Assembly (NCBI GenBank): GCA_003222895.1
Contig: QHXI01000050.1
Location: forward strand, 1-64,000
Direction of reading: 5' to 3'
Source: Acidobacteriota bacterium
GTDB taxonomy: Bacteria; Acidobacteriota; Blastocatellia; Pyrinomonadales; Pyrinomonadaceae
Length of the DNA stretch: 64,000 nucleotides
Below are positions 33,358 to 41,875 of this stretch, one piece after another; the stretch's first letter is position 1, and each line of letters opens with the position of its first letter. The notes beneath the pieces were generated by a model. It was given only the letters and a program-made list of their open reading frames with translations, made no database searches and had not been told where the DNA came from. A program made the translations under genes and the position numbers.

Positions 33358-34332
33358 ATGGCGTTGTCGGGAATCGTGGTAGTCACGGGCGGTGCCGGTT
33401 TTATAGGATCACACATCGTAGCCGAATTGCTTCAGCGCGGCGCGCGGGTCCGAGTCATTGACGACCTCTCGACCGGTTATGCTGAAAACCTGGCTGAGAT
33501 AGGCGGCGAGATCGATCTTATTAAGATCAGCATCACTGATTCGAAAGCTCTAAGCCGCGCTCTGGAAAACGTTGAGTTGGTTTTCCATGAGGCCGCCATT
33601 CCCTCAGTTCCGCGATCAGTTAATGATCCGGCAGAAACTCACGAAGCAAGCGTCAACGGAACATTCTCGTTATTGTTAGCTGCGCGCGATCGAAAGGTGC
33701 GGCGCCTCGTCTATGCGGCGTCGAGTTCGGCTTATGGCGATCAGCCCGAATCGCCGAAGCGAGAAAGCATGCGTCCCGATCCGCTTTCGCCTTATGCCGT
33801 CGCTAAGTTAGTTGGCGAGTATTACTGTCGGGTCTTCGACAGGACGTATGGGTTGGAGACGGTGTCACTTCGTTATTTCAATGTGTTCGGTCCGAGGCAA
33901 GATCCCGGCTCGCATTACTCCGGGGTAATCTCTAGATTTCTTTTAGCGTTGAATCGCGGAGAGAGCCCGGTGATCTATGGAGACGGTGGACAGTCGCGAG
34001 ACTTTACCTACGTTTCGAATGTGGTCGATGCGAATCTGCGGGCAGCCGAGTCGCGCCAAGCCGTAGGAAAGGTTATCAATATAGCGAATGGCGAGAGCGT
34101 AACGCTTAATGAATTGTTGGCGGCACTGCAAAAGCTGACCGGACGCACGGCCCTTCAGGCCCGGTACGAACCTCCACGCGTCGGCGATATCCGTGACAGC
34201 TTAGCCGATCTCACGCTGGCTAAATCACTTTTGGGATACACGCCGATGGTTGGTCTCGAGGAAGGACTTCGAAAGACAATCGATTGGTGGAAGACGAGTC
34301 GGTTTGCCGAATCGACTACTACGTCTTCTTAA
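33358..34332 (+). CDS. NAD-dependent nucleotide-sugar epimerase
   Basis: 324 residues. GGAGFIGSHIV nucleotide loop, an SSSAYGD serine, the YAVAKLVGEYY tyrosine/lysine pair, and FNVFGPRQDPGSHYSGVISRF, which is typical of the UDP-GlcNAc/UDP-glucuronate 4-epimerase branch of extended SDRs. Its coupling to ugd favours UDP-glucuronate or UDP-N-acetylhexosamine 4-epimerisation (inference). Convergent with pilC. Confidence 0.9.
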   Translation: MALSGIVVVTGGAGFIGSHIVAELLQRGARVRVIDDLSTGYAENLAEIGGEIDLIKISITDSKALSRALENVELVFHEAAIPSVPRSVNDPAETHEASVNGTFSLLLAARDRKVRRLVYAASSSAYGDQPESPKRESMRPDPLSPYAVAKLVGEYYCRVFDRTYGLETVSLRYFNVFGPRQDPGSHYSGVISRFLLALNRGESPVIYGDGGQSRDFTYVSNVVDANLRAAESRQAVGKVINIANGESVTLNELLAALQKLTGRTALQARYEPPRVGDIRDSLADLTLAKSLLGYTPMVGLEEGLRKTIDWWKTSRFAESTTTSS

Positions 34333-34344
34333 TTCTTTCTTGAA

Positions 34345-35574
34345 TTAATGACCTTGCGATAACTTCCCGATCAAAGTAAACATTGGCAAGTACATCGCAA
34401 TGACGATCGATCCGATCGTTACTCCCAGAAATCCGATCAGCGCAGGCTCAATCAGCGTCAGCAAATTAGCAATCGCTGCATCGACTTCCTGCTCATAGAA
34501 GTCAGCGATCTTGCCAAGCATCGCGTCGAGCGCTCCGGTTTGTTCGCCGATGCCGACCATCTGCGAAACCATGTGCGGAAAAATTTCCGCGGCGCGCAAT
34601 GGCTCAACAAAACTCTTACCTTGCTCGACGGCGGTTCGCACACTGATGATCGCGGCTTCAATCACGACGTTTCCGGCGGTCCGCGCGGTGATATCGAGCG
34701 ACTGCAGAATCGGCACACCCGACGATAGTAAGGTTGAGAGCGTTCGCGAGAAACGCGCAATCGCGATCTTCAGAAAGATCGGTCCGAGGATTGGGACCTT
34801 TAGGAGGATAGTGTCGATCCGCTTACGGCCATTTGGTGTCTTGTAATAGAAGCTAGTACCGACAGCCGCGCCGATAATCACAACCAGCATAACGAGGCCG
34901 CCCCAGCCGGCAAGAAAATTACTGAAGCCAACAACAATTCGCGTCGGAAGCGGCAGCGGTTCACCTGGCCCAAGCAGCCCCATAAAGATTGTTTGAAACT
35001 GCGGAATAACGACAATCATGATCACCGCGACAGCGACGATGGCCAGAAAAATCACCGCGGCCGGGTAAATCATAGCTGAGACTACGTCACGCTTCAGCTT
35101 CACGATCTTCTCGATAAAGGTCGAAAGTCGCTGCAGGATCAAGTCAAGGATACCGCCCGTCTCACCGGCCTCAACCATGTTGGCATACAGTTGATCGAAG
35201 ACTTTCGGATGTCGGCTCATGGCCGCGGCCAACGTCGATCCCTCTTCCACATCCTGGCGCACTTGCGCGAGAACCTGCTGGAAATATTTATTCGGCTGTT
35301 GCTGAGCCAGGATATCGAGACACTGGACCAGCGGCAAGCCGGCGTCGATCATGACAGAGAACTGGCGCGTGAAGATCGCAAGCTCCTTTGATTTGACTTT
35401 CTTCCTTCCGGATAGTTTCGGAATTCCGATCTCGCGGCCCTTTTCTTTTACCGACGTGAGCGTGACTTGTTCGCGACGCAGAATCTGTCGCAGCGCCTCG
35501 CGATTGTCGGCGACGCGCTCGCCAGTCACGACTTCGTTCATGCGGTTGCGGCCCTTGAAAACATAGGTTGGCAT
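34345..35574 (-). CDS. pilC: Type IV pilus inner-membrane platform protein PilC
   Basis: 409 residues. Two T2SS-F domains (about 70-195 and 275-400), each with GLPLVQCLDILAQQQ-like / GVPILQSLDITARTAGN starts and GETGGILD / GEQTGALDAML motifs. There are three membrane segments (about 168-195, 220-245, 375-400). It anchors the PilB/PilT motors. Last gene of the cluster pilB, secreted protein, pilT, pilC on the minus strand. Confidence 0.94.
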   Translation of the reverse strand: MPTYVFKGRNRMNEVVTGERVADNREALRQILRREQVTLTSVKEKGREIGIPKLSGRKKVKSKELAIFTRQFSVMIDAGLPLVQCLDILAQQQPNKYFQQVLAQVRQDVEEGSTLAAAMSRHPKVFDQLYANMVEAGETGGILDLILQRLSTFIEKIVKLKRDVVSAMIYPAAVIFLAIVAVAVIMIVVIPQFQTIFMGLLGPGEPLPLPTRIVVGFSNFLAGWGGLVMLVVIIGAAVGTSFYYKTPNGRKRIDTILLKVPILGPIFLKIAIARFSRTLSTLLSSGVPILQSLDITARTAGNVVIEAAIISVRTAVEQGKSFVEPLRAAEIFPHMVSQMVGIGEQTGALDAMLGKIADFYEQEVDAAIANLLTLIEPALIGFLGVTIGSIVIAMYLPMFTLIGKLSQGH

Positions 35575-35607
35575 CTTTCAGTGCTCCGTTCTTGCTCTGA
35601 TGTTTCG

Positions 35608-36792
35608 TTACCTGTTTCGATTGAGTAGCCGGCCGGATGGGTTATAGGTTGGCGGCATCTGCGCGCGACCTGAAGAACGACCTGAAGAACCATTGCTGTT
35701 AATACCGGCGCCGCGGTCGATCAGATCGCGAAGCTCATTTACATTGGACGATCGTTGCAGCGCTGTCTCTCTTGAAATGACTCTCTTGTGGAAAAGCGTA
35801 GCTAGCGACTGATTAAACGTCTGCATCCCGTGAATATCCTGGCCGGTCTGCATCATTGAATAGATCTGGTGGACCTTGTCTTCGCGGATCAGATTGCGAA
35901 TCGCTGAATTAGGAATGAGGATCTCCATCGCCATCGCGCGTCCGTGGCCGTCGGCTTTTGGCAAGAGACTTTGGCAAAGAATTCCCTCGAGCGTTAAGGA
36001 CAACTGCGCACGCACCTGAGCTTGCTGCATCGAAGGAAACACATCAATGATGCGATTGATCGTGGACACGGCTGAATTGGTGTGCAGCGTTGCAAACGTG
36101 AGGTGACCGGTTTCCGCAATTCGCAAGGCCGACTCGATCGTTTCCAGATCGCGCATTTCGCCGACCAGCACTACATCCGGGTCCTGGCGCAGCGCCGTAC
36201 GCAACGCTTGTGCAAACCCGTGCGTGTCGGCATTTACTTCGCGTTGGTTGACGATGCAGCTCTTGTGATTGTGAAGGAACTCGATCGGATCTTCGATCGT
36301 CAGGATGTGTTCGTGACGTTCCTTGTTGATCTTGTCGATGACCGCGGCGAGCGTTGTCGACTTGCCGGACCCGGTTGGCCCAGTGACCAGTACCAATCCT
36401 CTCGGTTTCTTACAAAGCTCGACAAGTACTGACGGGAGCCCCAACTCTTCGAACGTCTTGATCTCGTAAGGAATCGCGCGAAACACCGCGCCAACTGCAC
36501 CGCGTTGGTTGAAAACATTAGCGCGAAAACGCGACAGCCCTTTGACACCAAAGCTGAAATCCAGCTCGAGGTTCTCTTCAAAGCGATGTTTCTGCGCGTC
36601 GGTGAGAACCGAATACGCGAGTTGCTTAGTTTCGCCGGATGTCAGTGGTCGGTAACCGTCAAGCGGCCGGATTTCACCGTGCACGCGCACCAGCGGCGGG
36701 GTGCCGGTCGTAATGTGAAGGTCGGAACCGCCGACTTCTGCAAGCCTGTGAAGAAGTTCTGAGAGAGAAACTTGTGGTTGAGTTTCCAACAT
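35608..36792 (-). CDS. pilT: Type IV pilus retraction ATPase PilT
   Basis: Start ATG 36792 (MLETQPQVSL) with AAGGA upstream; the longer frame to 36891 is rejected. 394 residues. Walker A GPTGSGKST, Asp box and Walker B (VVLVGEMRD), His box, and the PilT-specific AIRNLIRE motif with QIYSMMQTG. It depolymerises pili, giving twitching and DNA uptake. The C-terminal 40 residues are Ser/Gly/Asn-rich and extra to the family. Confidence 0.94.
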   Translation of the reverse strand: MLETQPQVSLSELLHRLAEVGGSDLHITTGTPPLVRVHGEIRPLDGYRPLTSGETKQLAYSVLTDAQKHRFEENLELDFSFGVKGLSRFRANVFNQRGAVGAVFRAIPYEIKTFEELGLPSVLVELCKKPRGLVLVTGPTGSGKSTTLAAVIDKINKERHEHILTIEDPIEFLHNHKSCIVNQREVNADTHGFAQALRTALRQDPDVVLVGEMRDLETIESALRIAETGHLTFATLHTNSAVSTINRIIDVFPSMQQAQVRAQLSLTLEGILCQSLLPKADGHGRAMAMEILIPNSAIRNLIREDKVHQIYSMMQTGQDIHGMQTFNQSLATLFHKRVISRETALQRSSNVNELRDLIDRGAGINSNGSSGRSSGRAQMPPTYNPSGRLLNRNR

Positions 36793-36814
36793 TGTTAGTG
36801 TCCTTGGAGTGGAT

Positions 36815-37603
36815 TTAACGCCTCGGTTCCATCGGTCGGAATGTTGAGAGGAATTGCTCGGCGTCAACAGCAATTTTCTGATAAGCAACATTGGACGAAC
36901 GGGTCACCAGGGAGTAGACGCGTCCGTTGATCTCTGTGAAATAATAATTCCAAACTTGTTCGGGTCTGCCGTCACTCGTCGCGGGAGTCTGCGCGATGAC
37001 TTCGAATACGCGATGACCGCCGATGTCTCGTTGGCGATCGTTCACAACCCAGCCACCGGCTGTGATCATTCGGTCGATCACAGTGTGACGAAGGTCAGTG
37101 AACATCACTCCGCCTAACATTTTTCGTTGTTCGCTGGGCATCGGCTGCACGTTATTCACCGGCGCGACCGCCACAACGGCCAGGCTCGCCTGGGCCTCAG
37201 ATGCGCCATCCGGCGGAGTTATGCGAAAACTCGAACCCGCCTTCCCAGTTGAAGTGGTGGACCAGTTGGTCGGGAGCGGCATGGCGAAGTTTCCGTCTCT
37301 GACAACATTTTCCGGCAGGGCCAATGCTGACGTCATGGTAACGTGATTGTCCGCCGACCGTGGTGGCGTCGATGGCACGATACCTTTATTAGCGGCTTGT
37401 AACGCACGTCGTCGCGCAATCAATGCCTGACGGCGGCGAAGCACGGCGCGATGTCGGCGCCACCATACTCTTGAGTGATGATGGAAGCGGTGGGAACGCG
37501 CAGACAATTGCGATCGCAAATTGTGCGCGGTTGAGGTTGCGAAGGGCAGTAGGACAGCTACGGTAACCAACAAACAAACTGATAGAGCTATTCGACGTAA
37601 CAT
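36815..37603 (-). CDS. Secreted protein inside the pil cluster, unknown
   Basis: ATG 37603 with AAGGGG 7 nt upstream is chosen over GTG 37621, which overlaps the pilB stop. About 262 residues. Signal peptide near the N-terminus (cleavage around TSTA), a very Arg/His-rich stretch (about 30-65), a linker, then a folded part (about 90-262) ending VAYQKIAVDAEQFLSTFRP. That ending resembles PsbP/DcrB-like proteins (tentative). Its place between pilB and pilT suggests an envelope role linked to pili. Confidence 0.65.
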   Translation of the reverse strand: MLRRIALSVCLLVTVAVLLPFATSTAHNLRSQLSARSHRFHHHSRVWWRRHRAVLRRRQALIARRRALQAANKGIVPSTPPRSADNHVTMTSALALPENVVRDGNFAMPLPTNWSTTSTGKAGSSFRITPPDGASEAQASLAVVAVAPVNNVQPMPSEQRKMLGGVMFTDLRHTVIDRMITAGGWVVNDRQRDIGGHRVFEVIAQTPATSDGRPEQVWNYYFTEINGRVYSLVTRSSNVAYQKIAVDAEQFLSTFRPMEPRR

Positions 37604-37617
37604 AGTTTCACCCCTTT

Positions 37618-39405
37618 TCACGCCACCGTTTCGCGTAACACTTCTTCAATGGTGGTAACTCCGGCTCGTACCTTCTGCAGACCCGATTCACGTAAAGTGA
37701 TCATACCGTCCTCGATCGATTTCTTTCTCAGCTCGAGCGACGACGCGCCGATCAGAATCAGCTCGCGAACCTCATCTGTCACTTCCATAACTTCGTAAAG
37801 ACCGATGCGGCCTTTGTAGCCCGTGTCGTTGCAACTTGGGCAACCTTTGCCTTTGAAGGTCTTAATCTTGCTTGCTTCTTCGGGAGAAAAGCCGATCTCG
37901 ACCAATGCTTCGACCGGCGTGGGATGTTCTTTCTTGCAGTCTTTGCAGATGCGTCGGATCAGTCGCTGAGCCTGTATCAGGTTCACGCTCGTGGCGACGA
38001 GGAATGGTTCGATGCCCATGTTCATGAGACGTGAGATGGTTGAAGGGGCATCGTTCGTGTGAAGTGTCGAGAGGACCAAGTGGCCTGTTAGAGCGGCCTT
38101 GATCGCGATCTCGGCGGTTTCGAAGTCGCGGATTTCGCCGACGAGAACGATGTTCGGGTCTTGGCGGAGGAATGAACGCAGCGCGGCGGCGAAGTTCAGA
38201 CCGATCTGTTCCTTCATCTGCACTTGATTGATTCCGGGCAGATTGAACTCGACCGGATCTTCGGCCGTCATAATGTTGGTATCGACCGTATTCAGCGATT
38301 GTAGTGCCGAATACAGAGTGTTGGTTTTACCGCTGCCGGTTGGACCAGTGACGAGCACCATGCCGTACGGCTTGGAGATATTACGCTGAAACTTGACGAG
38401 CGATTCCGACTCAAAACCGAGATTCGTCATGTCGAGCATCAGCTTTTCTTTGTCCAGCAGACGAAGCACGACCTTCTCGCCAAACAGCGTCGGCAACGTC
38501 GAAACACGAAAGTCGAGTTCCCGCGATCGCGAATCAACTTTGACGCGAATCTTGATGCGGCCATCTTGCGGCAGACGTTTCTCAGAGATGTCCAACTTCG
38601 ACATGATCTTGATGCGCGAGATTAGGGCGTCGCGCATCTTGAGTGGCGGATGCATCACGTCGTAGAGCACGCCATCGATGCGGAAACGAATGCGAAGTTC
38701 CTTTTCGTAAGGCTCGACGTGAATATCTGACGCTCCGCGGCGAAGCGCGTCAACCAGAAGGACGTTGACCAGTCGAACGACCGGCGCGTCTTCGCTCATT
38801 CGGGTGAGGCTGGAGAGATCTATTTCTTCGTTGTCCTCGAAGACCTCGACTTCACTGTTGAGAGATTCGTGATCGAAATCGAGGCTGTCGAGAGAAACGA
38901 GGTCGGCTTGTGAGAAGCCGTTTCCGTTTGAGCTTTCGACCGTGAGATCGGGCGCGACGGCCGCGAGCTCAATTTCACGCGAGGTGCTGTAGTACTTGGC
39001 GATCGCGGCTTGAACACTCGCTTCAGCCACGACGACCGGCTCTACATTCAGGCCGGTCATGAACTTGATATCGTCCATCGCGAACACGTTCGTCGGATCG
39101 ACCATGGCTAGGGTGAGGGTGGCGCCGACACGTGATAATGGTAGGACGGAATATTTCTGCGCGACTTCTTGTGGGATGAGGCGCAGCACCGAATCGTCGA
39201 TATTGAAAAGTTCGAGATTGACTGAAGGAATACCGTACTGCCGTGAGAGGACCGCAGTGATCGTGTCATCTGAAACCAGCCCGAGCTTGACGAGGTTGTA
39301 TCCCAAGCGCCCGCCATGCTCTCGCTGATAATCGAGCGCCTGACGGAGATGCTGAGGGCTGATCAGATTCTCGCGGACGAGAATTTCGCCGAGTTTTGCT
39401 GACAT
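37618..39405 (-). CDS. pilB: Type IV pilus extension ATPase PilB
   Basis: 595 residues. The N-terminal MshEN domain (about 1-150; LGEILVRENLISPQHLRQAL, then YGIPSVNLE), which often binds cyclic di-GMP, is followed by an acidic linker (about 165-200) and the ATPase. The ATPase has Walker A GPTGSGKT, Walker B NIVLVGEIRD and a four-cysteine zinc site (CKDC...CPSC). It powers pilus assembly. First gene of the pil cluster; its promoter lies in the gap shared with lexA. Confidence 0.94.
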   Translation of the reverse strand: MSAKLGEILVRENLISPQHLRQALDYQREHGGRLGYNLVKLGLVSDDTITAVLSRQYGIPSVNLELFNIDDSVLRLIPQEVAQKYSVLPLSRVGATLTLAMVDPTNVFAMDDIKFMTGLNVEPVVVAEASVQAAIAKYYSTSREIELAAVAPDLTVESSNGNGFSQADLVSLDSLDFDHESLNSEVEVFEDNEEIDLSSLTRMSEDAPVVRLVNVLLVDALRRGASDIHVEPYEKELRIRFRIDGVLYDVMHPPLKMRDALISRIKIMSKLDISEKRLPQDGRIKIRVKVDSRSRELDFRVSTLPTLFGEKVVLRLLDKEKLMLDMTNLGFESESLVKFQRNISKPYGMVLVTGPTGSGKTNTLYSALQSLNTVDTNIMTAEDPVEFNLPGINQVQMKEQIGLNFAAALRSFLRQDPNIVLVGEIRDFETAEIAIKAALTGHLVLSTLHTNDAPSTISRLMNMGIEPFLVATSVNLIQAQRLIRRICKDCKKEHPTPVEALVEIGFSPEEASKIKTFKGKGCPSCNDTGYKGRIGLYEVMEVTDEVRELILIGASSLELRKKSIEDGMITLRESGLQKVRAGVTTIEEVLRETVA

Positions 39406-39433
39406 TCGAGCCTTGTCTTTTGAAATTCAATTA

Positions 39434-39451
39434 GAGGGAATAGATTCCCTC
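39434..39451. repeat. Short perfect hairpin between pilB and lexA
   Basis: GAGGGAAT AG ATTCCCTC has 8-bp perfect arms. It lies 29 bp upstream of pilB. It could be a protein-binding site or a leader hairpin. Confidence 0.5.
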
Positions 39452-39611
39452 GGTAGGACGACTTGTCTGGCCAAAAGGTACGTTGGGACAAAGGCACAAC
39501 GGCGGCCAACACCGTTGCAACCTGATATTAGCTTTCGGGCGTGGATTCTGTCAATGAAAGTTTTTTTAGAGAATTCGAAGGGCGTTCTGTGGGAAAACGG
39601 TGGACAAATTG

Positions 39612-39645
39612 TTCGCAGGTATTCGATAATATTCGCATACCTTCG
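39612..39645 (+). promoter_or_regulatory. Candidate LexA operator: four TTCG at 10-bp period
   Basis: TTCG occurs at 39612, 39622, 39632 and 39642, exactly one helical turn apart. The array ends 7 bp before the lexA Shine-Dalgarno site. The middle part also carries GGTAT/ATACC flanks (39618, 39637). Three units with the same spacing precede imuB. Autoregulation of lexA makes LexA binding likely. The direct-repeat design recalls the GTTC-N7-GTTC site of alphaproteobacterial LexA, but with N6. Confidence 0.6.
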
Positions 39646-39665
39646 TCGACTTGAGGAGATTAGAC

Positions 39666-40274
39666 ATGCCCATAACTGCCAGACAAAGACGAGTGTTAGA
39701 TTACATCAAGCATTATTTTGAAGCCCATCAGGAAGCGCCGACGATCGCCGAAATTGGAAAAGAATTCGGCATGAGTTCGTCGGCCAGCGCGCACAACTTG
39801 GTCTCGGTTCTCGAGAAGGAAGGGTTTATTAGGCGCATTCCAAACGTCAGTCGGGGAATTGAATTGATTGAAGAAGGACCGGCTGAAGAGAAGTATGAAA
39901 TTCCTTTGCTCGGTGTCGTTGCCGCAGGTGCGCCGATCGAGGCGATTTTGAATTACGAGACGGTTTACATTCCACGCGACATGATGCGCGACGGGCGAAT
40001 GTTTGCGTTGCGCGTGAGCGGCGATTCAATGATTGATGAACAGATTCGTGATAACGATTTGATCATTTTGCAGTCACAGCAAACCGCCGAGAACGGCAAA
40101 ACGGTGGTTGCCTTGATTGATGGAAGCGATGCGACGGTGAAGCGTTTTTATGGAAATCGAAATCATGTGCGCCTGGAGCCCGCAAATCCGAATTATGAAC
40201 CAATCATCGTTCGTCCGCCGCAGCGAGTTCAGATTCAGGGCGTTATTGTCGGAGTCATTCGCCAATACAAATGA
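39666..40274 (+). CDS. lexA: SOS repressor LexA
   Basis: Start ATG 39666 (MPITARQRRVLDYI) with GAGGAG 7 nt upstream. 202 residues. The winged helix-turn-helix is at about 1-65 (TIAEIGKEFGMSSSASAHNLVSVLEKEGFI). The cleavage site is Ala87-Gly88 (VVAAGAP). The catalytic dyad is Ser121 (SGDSM) and Lys159 (ATVKR). It represses SOS genes until RecA-DNA stimulates self-cleavage. First gene of the lexA, udgX, imuA, imuB, dnaE2 island. Confidence 0.96.
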   Translation: MPITARQRRVLDYIKHYFEAHQEAPTIAEIGKEFGMSSSASAHNLVSVLEKEGFIRRIPNVSRGIELIEEGPAEEKYEIPLLGVVAAGAPIEAILNYETVYIPRDMMRDGRMFALRVSGDSMIDEQIRDNDLIILQSQQTAENGKTVVALIDGSDATVKRFYGNRNHVRLEPANPNYEPIIVRPPQRVQIQGVIVGVIRQYK

Positions 40275-40333
40275 ATTGTGATTTCAAATTTGTGATCTGA
40301 GATCTGAAATCCTAATTCGTAGATCACTAGCAG

Positions 40334-40975
40334 CTAGCTCTTTGAAAGAACGCGGGCAACCCTTTTCAGGTCATTGATGAAGTGACGTTTCTCAGCGAGC
40401 CGGGTTTCATCATCCGGCGCGCGCAAAATTGAAGATGGATGAACAGTGGCCATGATGTAAGGCGCCAACGTCGATTCGATGAATTGTCCCCGCTGCTTTG
40501 TGACTTTGAACTGGGGACCAAGCAAAGCCTGCGCTGCGGTCGCGCCAAGACAAACAATGACTTGTGGCTTCACTAAACTGATTTCTGCTTCGAGCCATGG
40601 GCGACAAGCATTAATCTCGCGCGCGTTAGGTTTTTTGTGAATGCGGCGTTTGCCGCGCGGTTCCCATTTGAAATGTTTGACTACATTAGTCACGTAAGTT
40701 TGTGCGCGATCGATGCCTGCTTCCTGCAAAGCTTCATCAAGTAATCGGCCCGCTGGTCCAACGAAAGGATGGCCGGTGAGATCTTCTTCATTACCAGGTT
40801 GTTCGCCGACGAACACGACCTCAGCGTGGCGCGCGCCTTCGCCGAAAACCGTTTGCGTGCCGCGTTCCCAAAGATCGCAAGCTTTGCAGTCCGCGGCCGC
40901 ATCGCGAAAAGCTTTCAGACTTTTGCGCTCAGGGAAGAATTCTTCGGCTGAGCTTTCCGATTTATCTTTGCTCAT
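40334..40975 (-). CDS. udgX: UdgX-type uracil-DNA glycosylase
   Basis: 213 residues. Iron-sulfur cysteines start with Cys30-x2-Cys33. Motif A is GEQPGNEEDLTGHPFVGPAG; Gln in GEQPG and the following NEED are typical of UdgX. The signature loop KRRIH is at 109-113, and motif B is HPSSIL. In the characterised mycobacterial UdgX the loop His attacks the sugar after uracil removal and the enzyme stays covalently on DNA. Here His113 would do this. It is divergent from imuA with 25 bp between starts, so it may share SOS control. Confidence 0.9.
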   Translation of the reverse strand: MSKDKSESSAEEFFPERKSLKAFRDAAADCKACDLWERGTQTVFGEGARHAEVVFVGEQPGNEEDLTGHPFVGPAGRLLDEALQEAGIDRAQTYVTNVVKHFKWEPRGKRRIHKKPNAREINACRPWLEAEISLVKPQVIVCLGATAAQALLGPQFKVTKQRGQFIESTLAPYIMATVHPSSILRAPDDETRLAEKRHFINDLKRVARVLSKS

Positions 40976-41000
40976 TAAGTTCGAATTTGCTGTTTAGATC

Positions 41001-41795
41001 ATGAATGCTGCAGTTACCAAAAAGCAGATCGAGTCAACCCTCACAGATCGTTTTGGCGACGTGTTCGAACGATTCGAACGATTGCCGCCTAAGACTCTAT
41101 CCACGGGTATTGGTGAAATTGATAACGCCTTGCACGGATTTCCTCGCGGCGCGATAACGGAAATCCATGGAACTGCTTCATCCGGCCGCACGAGCCTCTT
41201 GCTTTCAGCGTTGGCTGCCGCAACTTCACAAGAAGAGATTTGCGCACTCGTCGATTGCAGCGACACGTTTGATCTTTCATCGGCGGCAAAGGCCGAGGTC
41301 GATTTCGATCGACTGCTTTGGATTCGTTGCGGCCATAATCTCGAACGTGCTTTCAAAGCTGTCGATCTAATCTTGCATGCCGGCGGATTTGGATTAGTCG
41401 CTCTGAATCTTTGCGACGTGCCGGCAAAAACCGTTCGACGGGTCATCTCCACGTGGTGGTTTCGTTTTCGCCGCGCGCTCGAAAACACTCCAAATGCGTT
41501 GATAGTCCTCACGCCCATAGCCGCCGTCCATTCGTGTGCGGCGCTTGTCTTAGAAGTTAAAAGCGAAGCTTCAGTGTGGTCCAATAGCTTGTCGTTATTA
41601 TCTGAAAATCGTTACAGCAGCTTCACGGCGCAACCGGAGCACGGCGGCCATCTTTCGCTGGTGCAAACCTCCCTTCCAACATTCTCATCAAATAAGGACT
41701 CGCATTTTCTGCAAGCGATGAACATCCGCGTCAACCGCGAGCGACCGGTTGAATGGCAGACGCGCGAAATAAAATTTAAGGCTCACTTCCACTGA
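41001..41795 (+). CDS. imuA: ImuA, RecA-like mutasome protein
   Basis: 264 residues. RecA/SulA-like core: LSTGIGEIDNALHGFPRGAITEIHG, then a Walker A-like GTASSGRTS, LLWIRCGHNLERAFKAVDLIL, and a C-terminal region with RVNRERPVEW. This matches ImuA (also called ImuA'/SulA-like), which is needed with ImuB and DnaE2 for damage-induced mutagenesis. It is followed by imuB after 80 bp holding the TTCG array. Confidence 0.86.
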   Translation: MNAAVTKKQIESTLTDRFGDVFERFERLPPKTLSTGIGEIDNALHGFPRGAITEIHGTASSGRTSLLLSALAAATSQEEICALVDCSDTFDLSSAAKAEVDFDRLLWIRCGHNLERAFKAVDLILHAGGFGLVALNLCDVPAKTVRRVISTWWFRFRRALENTPNALIVLTPIAAVHSCAALVLEVKSEASVWSNSLSLLSENRYSSFTAQPEHGGHLSLVQTSLPTFSSNKDSHFLQAMNIRVNRERPVEWQTREIKFKAHFH

Positions 41796-41807
41796 CGCCT
41801 TGTCATA

Positions 41808-41831
41808 TTCGCCAATATTCGCTAATATTCA
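41808..41831 (+). promoter_or_regulatory. Candidate LexA operator before imuB: TTCG, TTCG, TTCA at 10-bp period
   Basis: TTCG at 41808 and 41818 and TTCA at 41828 sit within three ATATTCNCNA-like units. The spacing equals that of the array upstream of lexA. It begins 45-68 bp before imuB. This suggests imuB-dnaE2 has its own SOS promoter inside the cassette. Confidence 0.55.
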
Positions 41832-41875
41832 CCTCGCCCGATCCTAATTAAAATCCGACGAACAGGGAAGCGGTT

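Noticed and set aside
39618..39641. GGTAT...ATACC as a palindromic LexA site
   Set aside because: It is present only before lexA and not before imuB, whereas the 10-bp TTCG array is shared. Kept as a secondary possibility, not listed as a separate site.
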